Source: Pseudomonadota bacterium (lineage in GTDB: Bacteria; Pseudomonadota; Gammaproteobacteria; Burkholderiales; Casimicrobiaceae). Taken from it: a DNA stretch of 49,176 nucleotides. The notes beneath the pieces are model-generated. The model saw only the letters and a program-made list of their open reading frames with translations. It searched no databases and was not told where the DNA came from. Below, piece after piece: positions 9,472-17,561 of the stretch. The stretch spans positions 1 through 49,176 of the forward strand of contig JAFEDF010000242.1 of NCBI GenBank assembly GCA_018241785.1. Direction: 5' to 3'. The position numbers were made by a program, and so were the translations under genes. Each line of letters starts with the position of its first letter. The stretch's first letter is position 1.

Positions 9472-10248
9472 TCACCCCGCCAGTATGATTCGTTTGAGGG
9501 CGGCGCGATCGAGAAGCTTCACCACGCGGCCGCGCACGTCGATGAGGCCGCTGTCGCGAAAGCGCGAGAACAGCCGGCTCACCGTCTCCAGCGTCAGGCC
9601 GAGGTGGCTGCCGATCTCCTCCCGCGTCATCCGCAGGACGAACTCGCTTCCCGAATAGCCGCGCTCGTGATAGCGCCGCGCGAGGTCGATCAGGAACGAC
9701 GCGAGGCGCTGCTCGGCGCGCATCGTCCCCAGCATCACCATCACGCCGCGCTCGCGCGCAATCTCGCCGGCGAGGACGCGGTGAAGGCTCCTCTGGAACC
9801 CGATGTCCTCGCGCGCGAGCGCCTCGATGCGCTCGAACGGCAGCACGTACACCTCGGCATCCTCGAGCGCAACCGCTTCGCAGTCGTGGGCGCTGCCGCC
9901 GATGCCGTCGGAGCCGATCACGTCGCCCGTCATATGGTATCCCGACACCTGCTCGTGGCCGTCGTCGGTGACGACCTGCGTCTTGAACGAGCCGAGGCGG
10001 ATCGCGTAGAGCGCCGTGGAGCGCTCGCCGGCACGAAACAGCGCAGCACCCTTGCGCACGTTGATGTGCGTTGCCCCGGCGCGCTCGACCATGGTCGCCT
10101 GCACGGAGCCGAAGCCCGGCATGCCGCAGCGCCCGGGATGCGGGAATGCAAGGGGTACGACGGACGCCGGCGCACGCCGGAACTGCGGGTTCGGCACGGG
10201 GGTCCACCCGCTGCGTGCGACGGGCGAGATGGCGACGGCGGTATCCAT
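9472..10248 (-). CDS. FNR/Crp-family transcription regulator with incomplete cysteine set
   Basis: 258-residue regulator with an N-terminal cNMP-like sensor domain (about 55-165) and a C-terminal helix-turn-helix. The recognition helix region EEIGSHLGLTLETVSRLFSR has the Glu-x-x-Ser-Arg pattern of FNR proteins that read TTGAT half-sites. FNR normally holds its oxygen-sensing [4Fe-4S] cluster with three N-terminal Cys and one central Cys. Only Cys41 (GRCGMPGFG) and Cys123 (AHDCEAVAL) are present here, so a classical cluster seems impossible from this chain alone. AAGGA lies about nine bases before the start. It could be FixK-like. The perfect FNR boxes in this window are plausible targets, as are those read by a true FNR elsewhere. 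Confidence 0.87.
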   Translation of the reverse strand: MDTAVAISPVARSGWTPVPNPQFRRAPASVVPLAFPHPGRCGMPGFGSVQATMVERAGATHINVRKGAALFRAGERSTALYAIRLGSFKTQVVTDDGHEQVSGYHMTGDVIGSDGIGGSAHDCEAVALEDAEVYVLPFERIEALAREDIGFQRSLHRVLAGEIARERGVMVMLGTMRAEQRLASFLIDLARRYHERGYSGSEFVLRMTREEIGSHLGLTLETVSRLFSRFRDSGLIDVRGRVVKLLDRAALKRIILAG

Positions 10249-10275
10249 GGCGGCGTTCCTTTCGCGACGGCGATG

Positions 10276-10662
10276 TCAATGCAATCCGGCGCCGATCTCG
10301 GCGATCGCCGCCGGGATCATGGCGAATTCGGTGCTCTTGTCGAAGAAGTAGCGTGCGCCCGCGGCGAGACAGGCCGCGCGATGCTGGGCCGTCGCGTGAT
10401 TGGTGAGCACGATGAACGCGATGCGCGGCGCGGCTTCGCGAACCACGCGCAGGACCTTCACGCCGGTGCCGTCCGGCAGCTGGTAGTCGAGAACCACGCA
10501 ATCGGGGCGGGTGCCGAGGATTCCGGCGATCGCCTCGCCGACGGTTCGCGCGTCGCCGACGACCCGGACCCCGTCGACGCCGGCAATGAGTTCGCGCAGC
10601 CGTTCCTGCATCGACGGCAGGTCGTCGACGATGAAGATGCCGATCGGCGCGCGCGGGGTCAT
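10276..10662 (-). CDS. Stand-alone CheY-like receiver domain protein
   Basis: 128-residue single receiver domain with no output domain. The acidic pair is in FIVDDLPSM, the phospho-acceptor is Asp59 in VVLDYQLPDGTG, and Lys109 in FFDKSTEF is the conserved switch lysine. The start MTPRAPIG at 10662 begins right before the first beta strand; an in-frame start at 10755 would add a Cys/His/Gly-rich tail with no family match. The ribosome-binding site is weak. It lies 27 bases upstream of the FNR-like gene on the same strand. The cognate kinase is not evident; the PAS kinase at 14207-15625 is the nearest candidate. Confidence 0.85.
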   Translation of the reverse strand: MTPRAPIGIFIVDDLPSMQERLRELIAGVDGVRVVGDARTVGEAIAGILGTRPDCVVLDYQLPDGTGVKVLRVVREAAPRIAFIVLTNHATAQHRAACLAAGARYFFDKSTEFAMIPAAIAEIGAGLH

Positions 10663-10799
10663 CACCGCGCGGCCGCCGGTGCGGCCCTTCCCGCAGCATC
10701 CGTGCGCGTTCTGCCCATGACCCGCATGCTCGACGCTCCGATGCCCGCCGGACATCGGCGGGCGACGATTCGCGGGGTCGGCCGCGGAGGGTTCCGGTT

Positions 10800-10815
10800 G
10801 TCAGGGACGCCTGAC
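10800..10815 (-). terminator. GTCAGG/CCTGAC stem-loop after the P-type ATPase
   Basis: A perfect 6-bp inverted repeat with a 4-base loop begins 16 bases past the stop of the leftward ATPase gene, in the 169-base gap before the receiver gene. There is no clear T-run, so it may be a weak terminator or an RNA end-protecting hairpin. I see nothing else distinctive in 10663-10831. Confidence 0.35.
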
Positions 10816-10831
10816 GCTGCGGCGAATCGCC

Positions 10832-13414
10832 CTACGGCGGGACGCCGGCGCGCCGCGCTCCTGCCACCCCGCGCAGGCTGCGCCAAAGCGCGATCGCGCC
10901 CAGGGTGACGGCCGCCGGCAATGCGCTCGCCGCGAGACCCTCGGCAGGGAGCGGGGCGATCCGGAAGACGTGCGACACGGGCGCGACATAGAGCGTGATC
11001 GCAAGGCCGGCGAGCGTCGCGCAGACGATCCACCACAGCACGCGGTTGGCGCGCAACATGCCCGCCGGTCCGTCGTCGCCGGCGCGATTGCCGACGATGA
11101 GCGCGAGGTTCACGAGCACGACCGACGCGAAGCCCGCCGCACGCGCGGTCTCCTCGCCGGCGCCGAGCGCCAGCGCGGCGGCATAGAGCGCGGCCACCGC
11201 GGCGAGCGCGATCGCCCCCTCGCCGAACGCCTCGGCGAGCGTGCGCATGTCGAACAGGCGCTCCGCGAGCGACCGCGGCGGCCGCCGCATCACGCTGGCC
11301 GCCGGGGGCTCGGCCTCGAACGCGATCGCGCAGGCGGGGTCGATCACGAGCTCGAGGAACACGATGTGGATCGGAAAGAAGACGAGCGGCCACCCCGCGG
11401 CGAGCGGGACCAGCGCCATGCCCACCGTCGGGACGTGCACCGAGATGATGTAGCGGATCGCCTTGCGCAGGTTGTCGTGGATGCGCCGTCCGAGCGCGAT
11501 CGCCGCGACGAGCGACGCGAAGTCGTCGCTGACCAGCACAAGCGCGGCAGCTTCGCGCGCGACGTCGCTTCCGCGCTGCCCCATGGCGACGCCAATGTTG
11601 GCGGCACGAAGCGCCGGCGCGTCGTTCACGCCGTCGCCGGTCATCGCGACGACCTGCCCGTTCGCCTTGAACGCCTGGACGAGGCGCAGCTTGTGCTCGG
11701 GCGTCACGCGCGCATAGATGTCGACCGTCGCGGCGCAGGCGCGCAAGGCCGCGGGCGTCATCGCGTCGATGTCGGCGCCGGTCGCCACACTCGCACCGCC
11801 GGCGAGACCGATCGTGCGCGCGATGGCGCGCGCGGTCGCCGCATGATCGCCGGTGATCATCACCGTGCGGATGCCGGCCCGCCGGCACTCGGCGATCGCC
11901 TCCGGCACGCCCTCGCGCACCGGATCGAGGAAGCCGACGAGCCCGGCGAAGGAAAGCGCGAGTCCGCGCTGCGTCTCCGGCCACGGCGGCGGGCGGCCCG
12001 CGCCGAGCGGCCACTCGCCGCCCGCTGCGGCGAGCACCCGCAGCCCGTCGCGCGCCATCGCGTCGACGGCGTGCAGCATCGCCGCGCGCTCGCCGGCAGT
12101 CAGCCCGCAGAGGTCGGCAATCGCCTCGGGCGCGCCCTTCGCCGCGATCCGACAGGGCCCGGTCGAGCGACGCCACGCCCGCGTCACCGTGAGCTGCGCC
12201 GGCGAAAGCGGCCAGGTCCGCACCGGCATCCATTCGTCGAGCCGCAACCGCAAAGACGGGCTGCGCTTCGCGACGTCAGCCCACAGTGCGCGCTCCATCG
12301 GATCGAAGGCGTCGCGCTCGCTTGCGAGAACGAGGATCTCGACGAGCCCGTCGAGCTCGTCCTCGGTGCCGGCATCGCGTCGCGACGCGGCGCCAAGCGC
12401 GCGCGTGCCGACCAGCCTGGCGACCGCCATCCGGTTCTCGGTGAGCGTCCCGGTCTTGTCGACGCCGAGCACCGCCGCTGCCCCGAGCGCCTCGACTGCC
12501 GACGCGCGCCGCGCGAGCACGCCGCTGGCGGCGATGCGCCACGCACCGAGCGCGAGAAACACCGTCAGCACGACTGGAAACTCCTCGGGAATGTTCGCCA
12601 TCGCAAGCGTGATGCCGGCGAGCAGCCCCTGCAGCCATGCATCGCGGACGATGCCGTACCACGCGACGACGAGCGCGCACAGCGTGCCGCCGATTGCCGC
12701 GAACACCACGACCGCGCGCCGCGTCTCGCGCTCGAGCGCGGTCGGCTCCTCCGCGATCACCGCAAGGTGGCCGCCGATGCGGCCCATTTCGGTCCCCCGC
12801 CCGGTTGCGACAACGCGCGCGAGCCCCTGCCCGCGCGTGACGAGCGTGCCCGAGTAGACCCAGGGCTGGTCGTCGCCGCCGGGGCGCGTAGGGAGGTCGG
12901 CCGGGCCGCCCGGACGCTTCGCGACCGGCACCGATTCGCCGGTGAGAAGCGACTCGTCGACCATCAGGTCCGAAGCGGTTTCGAGATGGGCGTCGGCCGA
13001 GATGCGATCGCCCTCCTTCACGCGCAGCAGGTCGTCGACGACGACGTCGCGGCCGGCGACGGTGCGCCACGCGCCATCGCGCAGCACCTGCGCGCGCGGG
13101 CTCGCGAGCCCGCGCAGCGCCTCGAGCGCACGCTCGGTCTTGCGCCGCTGGTGGAGCGTGATGCCGATCATCACCAGTACCGACAGGGCGAGCGCGATCG
13201 CCTCGCCGTGATCGCCGAGAACGAGATAGACCGTGGCGGCCGCCACCAGCAGCAGGAGCATCGGCTCGCGGACGACGTCCCAGGCGATCGCCCAGAATCC
13301 CGGCGGGCGAGCCGACGGCAGCTCGTTGTAGCCGTCGCGGGCGAGCCTCGCCGCAGCGTCGCGCTCGCTGAGCGAAGGCGGCAGTGGCGGAGCCGACGGA
13401 GCTTCTGCGTTCAT
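10832..13414 (-). CDS. P-type cation-transporting ATPase (P2-like)
   Basis: 860-residue inner-membrane ion pump. The full set of P-type motifs is present: DESLLTGES (actuator TGES loop), DKTGTLTEN with phospho-acceptor Asp319, and MTGDGVNDAPALRAANIG (hinge). The N-terminus (SERDAAARLARDGYNELP) is a cation-ATPase N domain, as in Ca2+/Mg2+-type P2/P3 pumps. The M4 ion-site segment reads ANIPEEFPVV rather than the usual IPEGLP of Ca2+ pumps, so the ion is uncertain. There is no CPC motif, so it is not a heavy-metal P1B pump. An FNR-like box with a TAGGAT -10 lies upstream. The context of stress protein, FNR-like regulator and PHA synthase recalls CtpF-type pumps of hypoxia regulons. Confidence 0.88.
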   Translation of the reverse strand: MNAEAPSAPPLPPSLSERDAAARLARDGYNELPSARPPGFWAIAWDVVREPMLLLLVAAATVYLVLGDHGEAIALALSVLVMIGITLHQRRKTERALEALRGLASPRAQVLRDGAWRTVAGRDVVVDDLLRVKEGDRISADAHLETASDLMVDESLLTGESVPVAKRPGGPADLPTRPGGDDQPWVYSGTLVTRGQGLARVVATGRGTEMGRIGGHLAVIAEEPTALERETRRAVVVFAAIGGTLCALVVAWYGIVRDAWLQGLLAGITLAMANIPEEFPVVLTVFLALGAWRIAASGVLARRASAVEALGAAAVLGVDKTGTLTENRMAVARLVGTRALGAASRRDAGTEDELDGLVEILVLASERDAFDPMERALWADVAKRSPSLRLRLDEWMPVRTWPLSPAQLTVTRAWRRSTGPCRIAAKGAPEAIADLCGLTAGERAAMLHAVDAMARDGLRVLAAAGGEWPLGAGRPPPWPETQRGLALSFAGLVGFLDPVREGVPEAIAECRRAGIRTVMITGDHAATARAIARTIGLAGGASVATGADIDAMTPAALRACAATVDIYARVTPEHKLRLVQAFKANGQVVAMTGDGVNDAPALRAANIGVAMGQRGSDVAREAAALVLVSDDFASLVAAIALGRRIHDNLRKAIRYIISVHVPTVGMALVPLAAGWPLVFFPIHIVFLELVIDPACAIAFEAEPPAASVMRRPPRSLAERLFDMRTLAEAFGEGAIALAAVAALYAAALALGAGEETARAAGFASVVLVNLALIVGNRAGDDGPAGMLRANRVLWWIVCATLAGLAITLYVAPVSHVFRIAPLPAEGLAASALPAAVTLGAIALWRSLRGVAGARRAGVPP

Positions 13415-13466
13415 CCCGGTGCGACGTGCCGGGCCCGGAGGCCCGCCTGCGCTGCGCAGCGCGACG

Positions 13467-13508
13467 ATCCTAGCGCGGCGCGCCGCGACTCCGGTTGACT
13501 CGCGTCAA
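13467..13508 (-). promoter_or_regulatory. FNR-like box and -10 element upstream of the P-type ATPase
   Basis: TTGACTCGCGTCAA (13495-13508) is a perfect TTGAC-N4-GTCAA palindrome. Read leftward, a TAGGAT hexamer (13472-13467) begins 22 bases beyond it, placing the box centre about 41.5 bases before the inferred start at about 13460 (class II FNR geometry). The ATPase start codon follows at 13414. The half-site differs from TTGAT by its last base, so it might be read by a Dnr- or FixK-type relative of FNR. Confidence 0.6.
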
Positions 13509-13523
13509 TCGCCGGTGGCGGCG

Positions 13524-13543
13524 GACGCGTACGTGTACGCGTC
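13524..13543. repeat. 20-base near-perfect palindrome at the response-regulator stop codon
   Basis: Arms GACGCGTAC and GTACGCGTC pair perfectly around a 2-base GT centre. The palindrome begins at the stop codon of the NarL-type regulator and lies 16 bases from the FNR-like box of the ATPase. It could be the transcription end of the kinase/regulator operon or an operator. No T-run follows. Confidence 0.55.
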
Positions 13544-14210
13544 AGGGCGGCGAAGCGTCCCCGGCCGGCGCGCCGGCGTCGTCGAACAGTCGATGGCGCA
13601 TCGCGTAGCGGACGAGATCCGCGGTGCTCGCGACACCGAGCTTCTCCATCAGCCTCGCCTTGTGCGTGCTGATCGTCTTCGACGACAGGTTGAGCCGCGC
13701 GGCGATCGCGCCGACGCTCTCGCCGGCGACGAGCCGGCGGAACACCTCGAACTCGCGATCCGAGAGCGTCGCGTGGCTCGCCGGCCTGCCGCCGGGCATC
13801 GCCTCGAGGGCGAGGTGCTCGGCGACGGCGGCGGTGACGTAGGCGCGTCCGGCAGCGACCTTGCGGATCGCCGCGACGAGCTCGGACGATGCGCTCTCCT
13901 TGGTGAGATAGCCGGCGGCGCCGGCGCGAATCGCCCGCACCGCGTACTGGTGCTCGTCGTGCATGCTGAGCACGAGCACGCGCAGCCGCGGCCGCTCGTC
14001 GGCCACCTGGCGGATCAGATCCATGCCGCTGCGGCCGGGCATCGACAGATCGAGCACCAGCACGTCGAACGCGTCGCCGCGCACGCGCTCGAGGGTCGCT
14101 GCACCGTCGCCGGCCTCTCCGACGACCGCGATGTCACCGGCCGACTCGAGGAGCTGCTTCAGCCCTTCGCGCAGGATCTGGTGATCGTCGGCAATGACGA
14201 CGCGGATCAT
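13542..14210 (-). CDS. NarL/FixJ-family response regulator
   Basis: 222-residue two-domain regulator. The receiver has the acidic pair in VVIADDHQILREG, phospho-acceptor Asp54 in VLVLDLSMPGRSGMD, and Lys in GYLTKESAS. The C-terminal LuxR-type helix-turn-helix spans about residues 150-205, with LSDREFEVFRRLVAGES and LNLSSKTISTHKARLMEKL. Its start overlaps the stop of the histidine kinase gene (ATGA), so the two form a translationally coupled pair. The DNA target cannot be read from the sequence. The neighbouring ATPase, PHA synthase and stress genes are reasonable candidates. Confidence 0.93.
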   Translation of the reverse strand: MIRVVIADDHQILREGLKQLLESAGDIAVVGEAGDGAATLERVRGDAFDVLVLDLSMPGRSGMDLIRQVADERPRLRVLVLSMHDEHQYAVRAIRAGAAGYLTKESASSELVAAIRKVAAGRAYVTAAVAEHLALEAMPGGRPASHATLSDREFEVFRRLVAGESVGAIAARLNLSSKTISTHKARLMEKLGVASTADLVRYAMRHRLFDDAGAPAGDASPP

Positions 14211-15625
14211 GCGCGTCCCGCGCCGGCGGGGCTCGCTGGATGCGGGAATGCGCCAGCGGCCGGATCGGCCGGCTCACTCTCGGCAAGGGGCAGGTGGACT
14301 TCCACCGTCGTTCCCGCCCCCGGCACGCCGGTGATGCTGAAGGCTCCCCCGAGGAACGACACGCGCTCGCGCATCCCGAGCAGACCGAACGAGTCGCCGC
14401 GTCGTGCGACGCCCTCCGCGTAGCCGACGCCGTCGTCGCTCACGCGCAGCGTGAGCCGCCCGGGTTCGTGCGCGAGCGCGACCTCGGCGTGCGCCGCGCG
14501 CGCGTGCTTCGCGATGTTGGTGAGCGACTCCTGCACGATGCGGAACACGGCCGAGGCGCGCGCCATCGGCAGGTCGACGTGGCTGCGGTCGACCGACAGC
14601 GTGCAGGCGATGCCGGTGCGCTGCGAGAAGTTCTCCACCAGCCATTCGAGCGCAGCGACGAGGCCGAGGTCGTCGAGCAGAAGGGGACGCAGATCCGACG
14701 CGATCCTGCGCGTCGCGACGATCGTCGAGCGCAGCAGCGCGTCCATCCGCTCGAGCTTCGGCGCGAGCGCCGGCGATCCGGGCTGAAGCTGCGCACGGCA
14801 CCAGGCGACGTCCATCTGCAGCATCGTGAGCTGCTGGCCGAGCTCGTCATGGAGTTCGCGCGCGATCCGGCTCGTCTCCTGCTCGCGCGTCATGTGCGCG
14901 GCCGCACCGAGCTCCTTCAACTCGTCGCGCGACGCCCGCAGCTCGGCATCGGCCTTCACCCGCTCGGTGACGTCGCGCAGGATCACCGTGCAGAAGGTCT
15001 CGCCGTGTTCGGGATGCTGGGAAATCGACGCCTCGATCGGGAATTCGCTGCCGTCGGCGCGCGCCCCGGCCAGCACCATCTGCGCACCCATCCGGCGCGC
15101 GGTCGCTCCGGTCCGGCCGAACGCTTCGACGTGCCCCTGGTGCGAGCCCCGGTAACGCGCCGGAATCAGGATGTCGATCGGCTTGCCGAGCACGTCGTCG
15201 CGCCGCCAGCCGAACGTTTCCTCGGCCGCGCGATTGAAGCCGACGATGCGCTGCATGCCGTCGATCGTGACGATCGAATCCATGGCCGACTCGAGAATGT
15301 CCGTCACCCGCCGCTCGACGTTGCGCAGACCGCGGCTCGCGACCAGGCGCCCGCGCGACTGCCGATAGAGCTGGATCATGCCGACGACGCCCGCGAGCGC
15401 CGCGCAGACGACCGCCGCGCCGAGGTAGCGCGCCCGCAGCGGCGGCTCGTTGCCGACGCCGAGCGCGGCGAGCACCATCACGGCGACGAGCAGCGCGAGA
15501 ATCGGCGCGAACACCGACCACAGCGCCGGAGCGTCCCGGCGCCCGGTCGCCGCAGCCCCGGCAGGGGGAACCGCCGCCTCGCCGAACCGTCCCGCCATCC
15601 ACGATCCCGTCGTCTTGCGCGGCAT
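14207..15625 (-). CDS. Membrane-anchored PAS-domain histidine kinase of the NarX/DegS type
   Basis: 472-residue sensor kinase. Two hydrophobic segments near residues 33-53 and 65-85 anchor it in the membrane with almost no periplasmic loop. A PAS domain follows (about 105-225; MQRIVGFNRAAEETFGWRR, ending with a PAC-like FCTVILRDVTERV). The HisKA_3 phospho-acceptor is His259 in ARELHDELGQQLTML. The ATPase core ends with VSDDGVGYAEG and GLLGMRERVSFLGG. The PAS domain carries no obvious cofactor motif, so the signal (redox, gas or other) is open. An alternative start at 15598 (MAGRFGEA) would remove nine residues. It is coupled to the response regulator that follows. Confidence 0.92.
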   Translation of the reverse strand: MPRKTTGSWMAGRFGEAAVPPAGAAATGRRDAPALWSVFAPILALLVAVMVLAALGVGNEPPLRARYLGAAVVCAALAGVVGMIQLYRQSRGRLVASRGLRNVERRVTDILESAMDSIVTIDGMQRIVGFNRAAEETFGWRRDDVLGKPIDILIPARYRGSHQGHVEAFGRTGATARRMGAQMVLAGARADGSEFPIEASISQHPEHGETFCTVILRDVTERVKADAELRASRDELKELGAAAHMTREQETSRIARELHDELGQQLTMLQMDVAWCRAQLQPGSPALAPKLERMDALLRSTIVATRRIASDLRPLLLDDLGLVAALEWLVENFSQRTGIACTLSVDRSHVDLPMARASAVFRIVQESLTNIAKHARAAHAEVALAHEPGRLTLRVSDDGVGYAEGVARRGDSFGLLGMRERVSFLGGAFSITGVPGAGTTVEVHLPLAESEPADPAAGAFPHPASPAGAGRA

Positions 15626-15633
15626 GCCGCCGC

Positions 15634-15677
15634 TTGATCGAAGTCAAACGGCGGCGGCCCGCGAACGGTCACATTAT
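15634..15677 (+). promoter_or_regulatory. FNR-like box and -10 element upstream of phaC
   Basis: TTGATCGAAGTCAA (15634-15647) pairs a perfect TTGAT half-site with a GTCAA half-site. CATTAT (15672-15677) lies 24 bases downstream and can act as a -10 hexamer. The inferred start, about 15683-15685, coincides with the GTG proposed for phaC. The box lies nine bases from the kinase start on the other strand, where I see no -10 at the right distance. Confidence 0.5.
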
Positions 15678-15684
15678 AGGCAGC

Positions 15685-17463
15685 GTGGATACGGAACCAA
15701 TTGCCGGACCCGACGAGTCGCTGCTGCGCGATTCGTACGCGGCGACGGCACTGGGCGAGATCGTCGACCGGTCGATGCATGCGATGGTCGCGCGCCACAC
15801 CGCGTTCCTGTCGCCGATCGCACTCGCCGACGCCTGCTTCGACTGGGCGTTTCATCTCGCCTCGCTGCCCGGCAAGCGCATGCAGCTCGCCGAGAAGGCA
15901 GGCAAGAAATGGCTGCGTCTCGTCAGCCATGCCGCGAGGCGCGGATGGGAGCGCGACCCGTCGCCCTGCATCCTGCCGCTGCCGCAGGACCACCGCTTCG
16001 ACGGGCCGGCGTGGCGGATCCCGCCCTTCGACCTCATCTACCAGTCGTTCCTGCTCACCCAGCAGTGGTGGCACAACGCGACGACCGGGGTGCGCGGCGT
16101 CACCAGGCGCCACGAGGATCTCGTCGCCTTCATGACGAGGCAGGCGCTCGACGTGATGTCGCCGTCGAACGCCGTCGCGACCAATCCCGAGGTCCTGCTG
16201 CGCACCTTCGCCGAAGGCGGCGCCAACCTCTGGCGGGGCGCCGCCAACCTCGTCGAGGACTGGGAGCGCGCGCAGGGCGGCCGCAAGCCGGTCGGTGCGG
16301 ACGCCTTTGAGCCGGGCCGCGACGTGGCCGTGACGCCGGGCAAGGTCGTGTTTCGCAACAGGCTGATCGAACTGATCCAGTACGCACCGGCGACGCGCGG
16401 CGTGCGCCCAGAGCCGATCCTGATCGTCCCGGCGTGGATCATGAAGTACTACATCCTCGACCTGTCGCCGGCAAACTCGCTCGTCCGCTACCTCGTCGGC
16501 GAGGGATACACCGTGTTCATCGTGTCGTGGCGAAACCCGGGACGCGAAGACCGCGACCTCGCATTCGACGACTACCGCACGCTGGGCATCGCGGCGGCGC
16601 TCGACGCGATCGGCGCGATCGTGCCGGACACGAAGATCCACGCGATCGGCTACTGCCTCGGCGGAACGCTCCTCGCCGTGGCCGCGGCGGCGATGGCCCG
16701 CGACGGCGACGGGCGGCTCGCAAGCCTCGGCTTCTTCGCGGCCCAGGTCGACTTCACCGAGGCGGGGGAGCTCACGCTGTTCGTCAACGAGAGCCAGCTC
16801 GCGTTCCTCGAAGACACGATGTGGGAGCAGGGCTTCCTCGACTCGCGGCAGATGGCGGGCGCTTTCCAGTTCCTGCGCTCGAACGACCTCGTCTGGTCGC
16901 GAATGGTCCGCGAGTACCTGCTCGGCGAACGGCCTGCGATGACGGACCTGATGGCGTGGAACGCCGACGCGACGCGGATGCCCTACCGGATGCACGCCGA
17001 GTACCTGCGGCACCTGTTCCTCGAGAACGACCTCGCCGAGGGCCGCCTCGTCGTCGGCACGCGGCCGGTGGCGATCGCCGACCTGAAACTGCCGATGTTC
17101 GTCGTCGGCACCGAGACCGACCACGTCGCGCCGTGGCGGTCGGTGTACAAGCTCCACCTCCTCTGCGACTGCGAGATCACCTTCGTGCTGACCTCGGGCG
17201 GGCACAACGCCGGAGTCGTATCGGAGCCGGGGCACCCCCGCCGGCGTTATCGCATCGCAACGCGGCCCGCCGAGGGGCATTACGTCGACCCCGACCAGTG
17301 GCTGGCCGGCGCGACGGCGGCGAGCGGCTCGTGGTGGCCCGAATGGACCGCCTGGCTCGCCGCCCGCTCGGGCGCCCCCGGGCCGGCGCCCCCGATGGGT
17401 GCTGCAGCGGCGGGCTATCCGCCGGTCTGCGACGCACCGGGGACCTACGTGCACATGCGGTAG
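15685..17463 (+). CDS. phaC: Class I-type poly(3-hydroxyalkanoate) synthase
   Basis: 592-residue cytoplasmic, granule-bound enzyme that polymerises 3-hydroxyacyl-CoA into PHA storage polymer. The alpha/beta-hydrolase triad is visible: Cys324 in the lipase-like box AIGYCLGGTLL, Asp479 in VGTETDHVAPWRS, and His507 in TSGGHNAGVVSEPG. PAWIMKYYILDLSPANSLVR is a family landmark upstream. The length fits class I synthases. The GTG at 15685 is chosen because it precedes the N-terminal family region; the TTG at 15634 lies inside the FNR-like box. The inferred promoter would start RNA almost at this GTG, so the mRNA may be leaderless or the true start lies slightly downstream. No phaA, phaB or phasin gene is in the window. 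Confidence 0.92.
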   Translation: MDTEPIAGPDESLLRDSYAATALGEIVDRSMHAMVARHTAFLSPIALADACFDWAFHLASLPGKRMQLAEKAGKKWLRLVSHAARRGWERDPSPCILPLPQDHRFDGPAWRIPPFDLIYQSFLLTQQWWHNATTGVRGVTRRHEDLVAFMTRQALDVMSPSNAVATNPEVLLRTFAEGGANLWRGAANLVEDWERAQGGRKPVGADAFEPGRDVAVTPGKVVFRNRLIELIQYAPATRGVRPEPILIVPAWIMKYYILDLSPANSLVRYLVGEGYTVFIVSWRNPGREDRDLAFDDYRTLGIAAALDAIGAIVPDTKIHAIGYCLGGTLLAVAAAAMARDGDGRLASLGFFAAQVDFTEAGELTLFVNESQLAFLEDTMWEQGFLDSRQMAGAFQFLRSNDLVWSRMVREYLLGERPAMTDLMAWNADATRMPYRMHAEYLRHLFLENDLAEGRLVVGTRPVAIADLKLPMFVVGTETDHVAPWRSVYKLHLLCDCEITFVLTSGGHNAGVVSEPGHPRRRYRIATRPAEGHYVDPDQWLAGATAASGSWWPEWTAWLAARSGAPGPAPPMGAAAAGYPPVCDAPGTYVHMR

Positions 17464-17530
17464 AGCCGCGGCTTTTCGCGGCGCCAAGCCGCGCGTACGC
17501 GATTCGCGCACAGCAACGGGCCGGGGCACG

Positions 17531-17536
17531 TAAAAT
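17531..17536 (+). promoter_or_regulatory. Possible -10 element of the Crp/Dnr-type regulator
   Basis: TAAAAT at 17531-17536 matches five of six consensus bases and stands out in very GC-rich sequence 26 bases before the chosen start. No good -35 element is seen, so an activator may be needed. Confidence 0.4.
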
Positions 17537-17561
17537 GTGCCGTCCGCAAACGACCCGCCCC

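Noticed and set aside
9433..10908. 491-codon + strand frame opposite the universal stress, FNR-like and receiver genes
   Set aside because: It spans three minus-strand genes with clear domains and has itself no recognisable fold or ribosome-binding site.
10970..13498. 842-codon open frame opposite the P-type ATPase
   Set aside because: Low-complexity Arg/Asp/Glu composition and no motifs; it is the antisense shadow of a gene with all P-type signatures.
15634..15684. TTG at 15634 as the phaC start
   Set aside because: It is the first half-site of the FNR-like box, and the added residues are not part of the conserved synthase. The GTG at 15685 is preferred.
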